Translations under genes and position numbers: made by a program
Notes under the pieces: model-generated
Seen by the model: only the letters and a program-made list of their open reading frames with translations
Databases searched by the model: none
Told to the model about the DNA's origin: nothing
Assembly: GCA_047975325.1 (NCBI GenBank)
Contig: JBKEDF010000017.1
Span: forward strand, 1 to 29,513
Direction of reading: 5' to 3'
Length of the DNA stretch: 29,513 nucleotides
Origin: JBKEDF01 sp047975325
GTDB lineage: Bacteria; Pseudomonadota; Alphaproteobacteria; Rhodobacterales; Rhodobacteraceae
Shown: piece after piece, positions 24,385 through 29,513 of the stretch
How the letters are laid out: every line of letters begins with the position of its first letter
How positions within the stretch are numbered: position 1 is the stretch's first letter

Positions 24385-25171
24385 GGTCCATGGTCCCTTC
24401 AAGCGCCTCGGAAACGGATCGGCAGGTTTCTGCATATTCGGTGGTGGTGCGGTAATGTTCATCCCGCTGGGTTTCATGCGGCAGGACGATATCATGAACG
24501 ACCCGGCCCGGACGCGCCGCCATCACCACCACGCGCGATGACAGATAGACGCTTTCGAAAACTGAATGGGTAACGAAGATCACTGTCAGTCCCTGCTTGC
24601 GCCACAGGTTCAAAACATCATTGTTCAGCTTGAAACGGGTCATTTCATCCAGGGCGGCGAATGGTTCATCCATCAGCAACAGGCGCGGTTTGGTCACCAT
24701 GGCCCGCGCGATGGAGACCCGCATCTTCATGCCCCCTGAAAGTTCCCGGGGATAGGAGCTGGAAAATTTCGAAAGTCCCACCATTTCAAGGGCTTCCTTA
24801 ACCTGGCCGCGCACTTCACCCCTGCGCATGCCACGCAGTTTCAGCGGCAGCAGTACGTTGTCAAAGACCGTAGCCCAGGGCATCAGCGTGGCTTCCTGAA
24901 AGACGAAACTGACGCCGCCGCCTTCCTTGCCCATGGCAACCTTGTGACCGTTGAGCGTGATCTGCCCCGAGGTCGGCTCCAGCAATCCCGCGATCATCCG
25001 CAGGGCTGTCGATTTTCCGCAGCCCGACGGGCCGAGGAAGCTGACGAATTCCCCTTCCTGGATTGAAAGGTTCATGTTCTGCACGGCCAGCGTTCCGTTG
25101 CTGAAACGCTTTTCGATCTTGTGCAGGGTGATTTGTGGGGGAGGGGAGGAGTTTAGCGCGTTTCCTGTCAT
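24365..25171 (-). CDS. ABC transporter ATP-binding protein, SsuB/TauB/ThiZ-like
   Basis: A 268-residue ATPase with Walker A GPSGCGKST (47-55), Gln92 Q-loop, signature LSGGM (144-148), Walker B LLLMDEP (Asp168-Glu169), and switch His in FVTHSVFES. Its short C-terminus without a TOBE domain fits the sulfonate/nitrate/pyrimidine class. It begins four bases after the creatininase-like stop with only a weak ribosome-binding site, so translation is probably coupled. Confidence 0.95.
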   Translation of the reverse strand: MTGNALNSSPPPQITLHKIEKRFSNGTLAVQNMNLSIQEGEFVSFLGPSGCGKSTALRMIAGLLEPTSGQITLNGHKVAMGKEGGGVSFVFQEATLMPWATVFDNVLLPLKLRGMRRGEVRGQVKEALEMVGLSKFSSSYPRELSGGMKMRVSIARAMVTKPRLLLMDEPFAALDEMTRFKLNNDVLNLWRKQGLTVIFVTHSVFESVYLSSRVVVMAARPGRVVHDIVLPHETQRDEHYRTTTEYAETCRSVSEALEGTMDHVDLNH

Positions 25172-25175
25172 TCAG

Positions 25176-25976
25176 CTACCAATCGGGTTTCCTGTCCAGC
25201 CAATGGAGTGGGGCCTGTTCGATATCGTTCAGAATTTCAACCAGTCGCGCGGTGGCATGGTCCAGGGTCGCCTTGCCTTTTTCGGCACTGGCAAGATGTG
25301 CCGCACCGCAGGCCCCGGAGGGGTTCAGATCCTGGATCATCCAGCCGGGTCGTGCCGGGCCCGCCAGCGCGATGGATGGGTGGCTTTCGTGCCAGTCCTG
25401 AGCGGCGGAATGAAAATCCTGTGCCTGATCCATATCGACATTTGCCGGGTCAAGCGCCAGCATGACCGAGGTTTCCATATCCCCCGCATGAATGCCAAAA
25501 CGCTGTTCATCTTCGGAATAAAGGCCTTCGGGCATGCCTGCGGCGAACCAGTTCAGTGAAAAGACCAGCATCTTTTGGGTTACGCGCAATTCGCGCGCCA
25601 CGATATCCATTGCCGGAATATTGCCGCCATGCCCGTTCAACAGCACCATCTTGCGCACCCCCGCCCGGGCGACGCAGGCCCCGATCTGGCACCAGACGCG
25701 GATCAGCGTATCCTGATCCAGCGTAAGCGTGCCGGGAAAATCGTTATGTTCGTTGCTTTTGGTGATGGTTTGGGTGGGCAGGAAGATTGCCGGCGCGGTT
25801 TCCGGCAAGGCATGGGCCAGCCTGCGCACAATCCCATCCACCGTGCAACTGTCGACCGACATGGGCAGATGCGGGCCATGTTGTTCGATCGCGCCAAGGG
25901 GCAGGACTGCGATCAGCCCTTCACGATCCAGCGCGGCGAATTCCCGGCTTGAGTAATCTGCCCAGTAGCGCTTCAT
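25176..25976 (-). CDS. Creatininase-family amidohydrolase
   Basis: A 266-residue protein with the family metal ligands: Glu31 and His33 (PLGAIEQHGPHLP), Asp42, His116 in LNGHGGN, and Glu168 (GIHAGDMETS). Creatininases open cyclic amides; relatives deformylate pyrimidine and riboflavin/deazaflavin precursors. The start at 25976 is chosen because GGGAG and AGG precede it and the motif spacing is normal; a longer in-frame frame from 26114 adds 46 low-similarity residues. It is likely to carry out one hydrolytic step on the imported ring, complementing the CodA-like enzyme. Confidence 0.94.
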   Translation of the reverse strand: MKRYWADYSSREFAALDREGLIAVLPLGAIEQHGPHLPMSVDSCTVDGIVRRLAHALPETAPAIFLPTQTITKSNEHNDFPGTLTLDQDTLIRVWCQIGACVARAGVRKMVLLNGHGGNIPAMDIVARELRVTQKMLVFSLNWFAAGMPEGLYSEDEQRFGIHAGDMETSVMLALDPANVDMDQAQDFHSAAQDWHESHPSIALAGPARPGWMIQDLNPSGACGAAHLASAEKGKATLDHATARLVEILNDIEQAPLHWLDRKPDW

Positions 25977-26069
25977 CCTGCTCCCTTCATATGTCGGCCC
26001 GGCCGGATCCGGTTTCGGGGACCGTACCATCCGGTCAGAGCAGTTGGTATGAAAATTCGCATTCTTTTG

Positions 26070-26119
26070 TCGGAAAGGTTCCGAAAGGCGGAAAATGCGG
26101 GCAGCCTGACGCAATTATA
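26070..26119 (-). promoter_or_regulatory. Candidate -10 element and inverted repeat before the creatininase gene
   Basis: The 180-base gap 25977-26156 holds an exact TATAAT on the minus strand (26119-26114) and a 6-bp inverted repeat tcggaa-agg-ttccga (26070-26084). No good -35 is seen 16-18 bases ahead, so an internal promoter is only possible. The repeat would lie just downstream of its start, where a repressor site could be. The rest of the gap shows nothing. Confidence 0.35.
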
Positions 26120-26156
26120 GGCGCAGCCCGATGCAGGATGAATGCCCCCGGGGCGC

Positions 26157-27950
26157 TTATCCCAGTGCTTTCCACAGGGGCGCTGCGAAGATCATCAGGA
26201 ACCCGGCAAGGGTCCAAAGGGCCGTTCTGCCGGGGCGCCGTTCTGCGATCAGCGCATGGGAGATGATCGCGCAGCCAGCTCCGACGATTGCCATGGCCAG
26301 CAAGGCGGAGGCGGGATCGTCGACAAGTGATAGCAGCGCGGGGTGGGCCACCATGCCCAGCGGGATCAGGTAAAGGCCGACCCCCAGCGCCATGGCGGTC
26401 AGCGCGACCCTGATCCAGTTTTCCGCCGCCATGCCTGCCGCGATGAAAACTGCCCCGCAGACTGGTGGCGTGATTGTCGAAAGAAGTGCGAACCAGAACA
26501 CGAAGAGATGCGCCTGAAGCGGCTCCAATCCCAGTTCCATCAACGCAGGGCCTGCCACGGAAACGCAGATGACATAGGCTGCGGTAGTTGGAACCTCCAT
26601 CCCCAGCACCAGACAGGCCAGCGCCGTTAGCAGCAGCGAGGGCCAGATCATTCCGCCTGAAACCGACAGGATTAACGATGTGATCTTCACGCCGAGTCCG
26701 GTTATCGCCAGCACTCCGACGATGATTGAGGCACAAAGGATGATGGCCGCAATCTGGGCCACCTGTCGTGAGGCGCCCAGCATTGCCGATTCGATCCGTG
26801 CCAGGCTCCGGACCGGATCGAGGCGCAGATCCGACGCGGTCAGCAACAGCAGTGTCGCCGCCAGGATGGCCAGTGCGGCGGCATATTGTGGTGTATAGCC
26901 CGCCCCGAACATTGCACCGAGCAGGATGGAAAAAGGTATGATGAAAAAGCCCGATGTCACCAGAACATCGCGTTTGGCGGGGCGCTGATTATCCGGCAAT
27001 CCACGCAGGTCGTAACGGCGGGCATAGGCATCTATCCCGACCCAGACCACGACGAAATAAAGCACTGCGGGCAAAAGCGCCGCTGCCATGATCCCGGTAT
27101 AGGGAATACCTGTCAGTTCCACCATGACGAAGGCGCCGGCCCCCATGAGGGGTGGCATGATCTGTCCGCCCGAGGAGGCAACAGCCTCAGTCGCGGCAGC
27201 GATCCGGCGCGGATAGCCCAGCTTGATCATCGACGGGATTGTCACAGCTCCGGTGGAGGCCACATTGGCAGAAGCCGAACCGGAGATCGACCCGAACAGG
27301 GCCGAGGCGATTACGGAAACCTTGGCGGCCCCACCGCGCAATTTTCCGGCTGCCGCAGTTGAGAGGTTCATGAATCCCTGCCCGGCTTCACCCGCATTCA
27401 GAACGGCGCCGAAAATCACGAAAATCGCGACGACGCCCACGGAAACGGCGGTCAGCTGCCCCCAGATTCCGCCTTCGGCCAGGGTCAATGTTCCCATCAG
27501 GCTGGCCACGGGAAGGGGGGCGTGGCCAAACTGGCCGGGGATATGCTGCCCGAAGAATGCATAGGCCAGTGCCAGCGCTGCCACGATGGGCAGGGGCCAG
27601 CCGATTGCGCGCCGTGCGGCCTCCAGCACCGTCAGCAGCAGGATTGCCCCGGCCCCATATTGGCCGATGGTTTCTGCAAAGCCGTATTGATCGGCAAGAC
27701 GGTCGGCATTGAGTGCGATCCAGATCGAAGCGGCGACCCCGCCCGCACAAATCAGCCAGCCCCAAAGGCGCTCCATACCCCTGGCCTTGCCGTCATTGAA
27801 AACGAAGATCCAGGGCAGGATGAGCGCCATATGCAGGGGGCGTGCCACGAGATTCGGCACCAGCCCGTAAAAGATCAGGCCAAGGTGAAATATGATCAGC
27901 AGCGCCGCCGCGATCAGCATCAGCATGCGTCGGGCAATCGGTCCGTTCAT
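26157..27950 (-). CDS. TRAP transporter fused permease (DctQ-DctM type, TAXI class)
   Basis: A 597-residue integral membrane protein with many hydrophobic helices. An N-terminal four-helix DctQ-like part (MLMLIAAALLIIFHLGLI onward) is fused to the large DctM-like channel, marked by GSISGSASANVASTGAVTIP and GGQIMPPLMGAGAFVM. This fused form pairs with TAXI binding proteins. The start at 27950 has AAGGGA five bases ahead; the in-frame ATG at 28028 overlaps a hairpin and adds a hydrophilic 26-residue tail, so it is rejected. The import is driven by an ion gradient rather than ATP. It follows its binding-protein gene after 153 bases. Confidence 0.95.
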   Translation of the reverse strand: MNGPIARRMLMLIAAALLIIFHLGLIFYGLVPNLVARPLHMALILPWIFVFNDGKARGMERLWGWLICAGGVAASIWIALNADRLADQYGFAETIGQYGAGAILLLTVLEAARRAIGWPLPIVAALALAYAFFGQHIPGQFGHAPLPVASLMGTLTLAEGGIWGQLTAVSVGVVAIFVIFGAVLNAGEAGQGFMNLSTAAAGKLRGGAAKVSVIASALFGSISGSASANVASTGAVTIPSMIKLGYPRRIAAATEAVASSGGQIMPPLMGAGAFVMVELTGIPYTGIMAAALLPAVLYFVVVWVGIDAYARRYDLRGLPDNQRPAKRDVLVTSGFFIIPFSILLGAMFGAGYTPQYAAALAILAATLLLLTASDLRLDPVRSLARIESAMLGASRQVAQIAAIILCASIIVGVLAITGLGVKITSLILSVSGGMIWPSLLLTALACLVLGMEVPTTAAYVICVSVAGPALMELGLEPLQAHLFVFWFALLSTITPPVCGAVFIAAGMAAENWIRVALTAMALGVGLYLIPLGMVAHPALLSLVDDPASALLAMAIVGAGCAIISHALIAERRPGRTALWTLAGFLMIFAAPLWKALG

Positions 27951-28028
27951 TATTGTCCCTTGAGGATGGCTGCTACGGACAGGGAAGTCATAAACCTGTT
28001 TTCCTGAAACCGTGGGATTGCCTTTCAT

Positions 28029-28059
28029 ATCCGGGATCAGTGCAAGGCTGATCCCGGAT
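28029..28059 (-). promoter_or_regulatory. Strong stem-loop between TRAP binding protein and permease genes
   Basis: atccgggatcag (28029-28040) and ctgatcccggat (28048-28059) form a perfect 12-bp stem with a 7-base loop. No T-run follows in the minus direction. A second short repeat (ggaacccaggttcc) lies near 28085. Such hairpins after binding-protein genes protect the upstream message and keep permease levels lower than binding-protein levels. Confidence 0.6.
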
Positions 28060-28103
28060 CAGGATATTGCCGGGTCATACCTGGAACCCAGGTTCCGTGT
28101 CGG

Positions 28104-29042
28104 TCATTCGCCCTTGGCAACACCGATTTCGGCATAGTAGCGCGCAGCGCCCGGATGCAACTCACCAAGATTGGTTATCTGATCGGTGTTGACACCTTTC
28201 CACCAGGGGGCGGTTGCGGCCATTGCCTCGCGCGTTTCCCAGAAATCCTTGACCAGCGCATAGGCGGTTTCTTCATCCATTGCCGTGGAGGCGAAGGCGA
28301 CGACCGGCAGACCGGTGGTCACTACGGCGCTGTCCTGTCCCGGATAGGTTCCTGCCGGGATCTCTACCCGTGCCTGCCCGGTCTGGATAACCTGTTCATC
28401 GGTCAGCGACAGGATGCGTACCCCTTCGCCTGCTGCGGCCTCGATCACATTCGGGGCGGGGAAGGACCCGGCCGTCACGAACCCGTCGATCTGTCCGTTT
28501 TTCAACGCATCGCCCGCATTTGACAGTTCCGCATCGGCGATACTGACCTTATCGGTCAGCCCGAAGAGGCCCAGATATTTTTCGCCCTCGCGCGCGCCGA
28601 AACTGCCTTTGCCCAGAAGGATATTCTTGCCTTCCATCGCCTCCATGCCGGTCGGACCCTCGGGGCCGCCCATGACGAAATGCATTGTCAATGAGGGGAT
28701 TGGGAAAAGGGCCCGGATTTCGGCGAATTGTGGTGCGGATTTGCCTTCGAACGCGCCGGTTCCGGCCTTGGCTGCGGCCACCAGTGACGGGGGTGAGGTA
28801 AAGATGTAATCGGCACCGCGGGCGCGGACTTCCATCACGTTCTGGACAGAGCCCTGACTTTCCTCCACCGTCATGATCATTTCACTGTCTGACGCAGTCT
28901 TGATGGCCTCGGCCAGTTCAACGCCCATCTGGTAATAGGAGGTGCCGGTCTTGGCCGATTTATAGGTCAGCCGTGTTTCGGCCTGCGCCATGCCGCCGAT
29001 CATCAGTGCCAGGGCCAGCGTGGCGGTTTTCCAATGTTGCAT
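28104..29042 (-). CDS. TAXI-family TRAP transporter solute receptor
   Basis: A 312-residue periplasmic receptor with a Sec signal peptide (MQHWKTATLALALMIGGMAQA, cleavage about residue 21). The TAXI features include a TYKSAKTGTSYYQMGVELAE opening, SQGSVQNVMEVR, and LLGKGSFG in place of the usual phosphate-like loop. The start at 29042 has GGAGG five bases ahead; upstream in-frame ATGs at 29054 and 29078 lack that site and would extend the signal peptide. Known TAXI ligands are few, mostly organic acids and amino acids, and nothing in the sequence fixes the ligand. It heads the minus-strand operon. Confidence 0.94.
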   Translation of the reverse strand: MQHWKTATLALALMIGGMAQAETRLTYKSAKTGTSYYQMGVELAEAIKTASDSEMIMTVEESQGSVQNVMEVRARGADYIFTSPPSLVAAAKAGTGAFEGKSAPQFAEIRALFPIPSLTMHFVMGGPEGPTGMEAMEGKNILLGKGSFGAREGEKYLGLFGLTDKVSIADAELSNAGDALKNGQIDGFVTAGSFPAPNVIEAAAGEGVRILSLTDEQVIQTGQARVEIPAGTYPGQDSAVVTTGLPVVAFASTAMDEETAYALVKDFWETREAMAATAPWWKGVNTDQITNLGELHPGAARYYAEIGVAKGE

Positions 29043-29310
29043 CTTATCCTCCATTTGCGCTTGTCCGGTGGTTTCCACGCCGGTTTCTTTTTGTCGCGGC
29101 GGATGGGATTACCGATCCGCCTTGCTGCCCTTCTCTAATCACCGTTGCAGACCTTGCCAAGCCGTTTGCATATGGCAGGGGATTGCGGCCAGCGGTCGTT
29201 CCGTCATGGGTAATTGGCGAGAATGCCCGGTTTGTGTCCCGACGCGGCGTCGCGTCGCTTGCAGGTTGCGCGAAGCAGTGTCAATCTATTGCCAAACGGA
29301 GGAAGCTGAC
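29043..29310. promoter_or_regulatory. Divergent intergenic region between TAXI receptor and aldehyde dehydrogenase
   Basis: This is the longest gap in the window. It contains a 13-base palindrome (cgacgc-g-gcgtcg, 29240-29252) and a 7-bp inverted repeat ggcggat/atccgcc (29098-29121). No pair of strong -35/-10 boxes stands out. These symmetric sites are candidate operators for a regulator such as the TetR protein of the cluster, but no second copy supports this. Confidence 0.35.
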
Positions 29311-29513
29311 ATGATTGAGAAACGGGATTTCTACATTAACGGTAGCTGGGTTGCTCCGGCAAAGGCACATGATCATAACGTGATCGACCCCTCGACGGAG
29401 GAGGTCTGCGCGATCATCAGCCTTGGCGATCAGGCCGATACCGATGCTGCAGTAGGGGCCGCCAAGGCCGCCTTGCCGGGTTGGGCCGCAAGGCCGCCGG
29501 TGGAACGTCGTCG
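29311..29513 (+). CDS. Aldehyde dehydrogenase family protein, 3'-truncated by window end
   Basis: The first 67 codons of an NAD(P)-dependent aldehyde dehydrogenase run off the window. The opening FYINGSWV, then VIDPSTEEV and AAKAALPGWA, is the typical N-terminus of this superfamily. The GGAGGA at 29299-29304 sits six bases before the ATG. Catalytic Cys and Glu are not visible. It is divergent from the TRAP/heterocycle operon, so it may oxidise an aldehyde from that pathway. Confidence 0.9.
   Translation, partial: MIEKRDFYINGSWVAPAKAHDHNVIDPSTEEVCAIISLGDQADTDAAVGAAKAALPGWAARPPVERR

Noticed and set aside
25977..26114. N-terminal extension of the creatininase-family protein
   Set aside because: The ATG at 25976 has a good ribosome-binding site and gives normal motif spacing; the extension covers the candidate promoter and repeat region.
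29098..29121. Intrinsic terminator in the divergent region
   Set aside because: The 7-bp repeat has no T-run downstream on either strand and lies between two divergent starts, where a terminator is not expected.

Overview
The window looks like part of a proteobacterial chromosome, most likely an alphaproteobacterium. The reasons are GC-rich coding (about 60 % by eye), dense ATGA-coupled operons, and many ABC and TRAP importers beside catabolic enzymes. The genus cannot be fixed from sequence alone. Coding is nearly continuous. No intergenic stretch exceeds 300 bases (the longest is 29043-29310). I see no rRNA, tRNA, insertion sequence, phage gene or CRISPR array.

Region A (2-7977, + strand) is a tightly packed aromatic-acid operon. 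Its order is the C-terminal part of a flavin monooxygenase/old-yellow-enzyme fusion (2-aminobenzoyl-CoA monooxygenase/reductase, or salicylyl-CoA 5-hydroxylase type), SDR dehydrogenase, MarR regulator, crotonase-fold enzyme, acyl-CoA dehydrogenase, cupin, hotdog thioesterase, RidA-fold protein, and a benzoate/2-aminobenzoate-CoA ligase. I read this as activation of an aryl acid to its CoA ester, oxygenation and reduction that remove aromaticity, then a beta-oxidation-like ring opening. Anthranilate is the favoured substrate. The crotonase lacks the usual hydratase glutamates and carries an Asp in a MenB/BadI-like position, so it may be the ring-opening hydrolase.

Region B (8094-13259, - strand) holds a complete polyamine-type ABC importer: Tat-exported binding protein, two permeases and an ATPase. 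An isochorismatase-fold cysteine hydrolase is coupled to it, and a 1-Cys peroxiredoxin follows. A stem-loop at 8006-8032 separates regions A and B.

Region C (13437-18286, + strand) is a two-gene glycosidase operon, a GH63-like and a GH106-like protein with no visible signal peptides. It diverges from the importer of region B. Together they suggest uptake of a glycosylated or cationic compound followed by cytoplasmic hydrolysis.

Region D (18301-29042, - strand) is eleven genes in one direction. In transcription order they are TAXI-TRAP binding protein, fused TRAP permease, creatininase-family amidohydrolase, ABC ATPase, ABC permease, CodA-like amidohydrolase, FAD-linked oxidase, NMT1/THI5-like binding protein, NAD(P)H:quinone-type flavoprotein, RutR-like TetR regulator, and RidA-fold protein. 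This is probably a catabolic system for a nitrogen heterocycle or cyclic amide, with two unrelated importers. A divergent aldehyde dehydrogenase (from 29311) runs off the window. Regions C and D converge on a hairpin that overlaps both stop codons.
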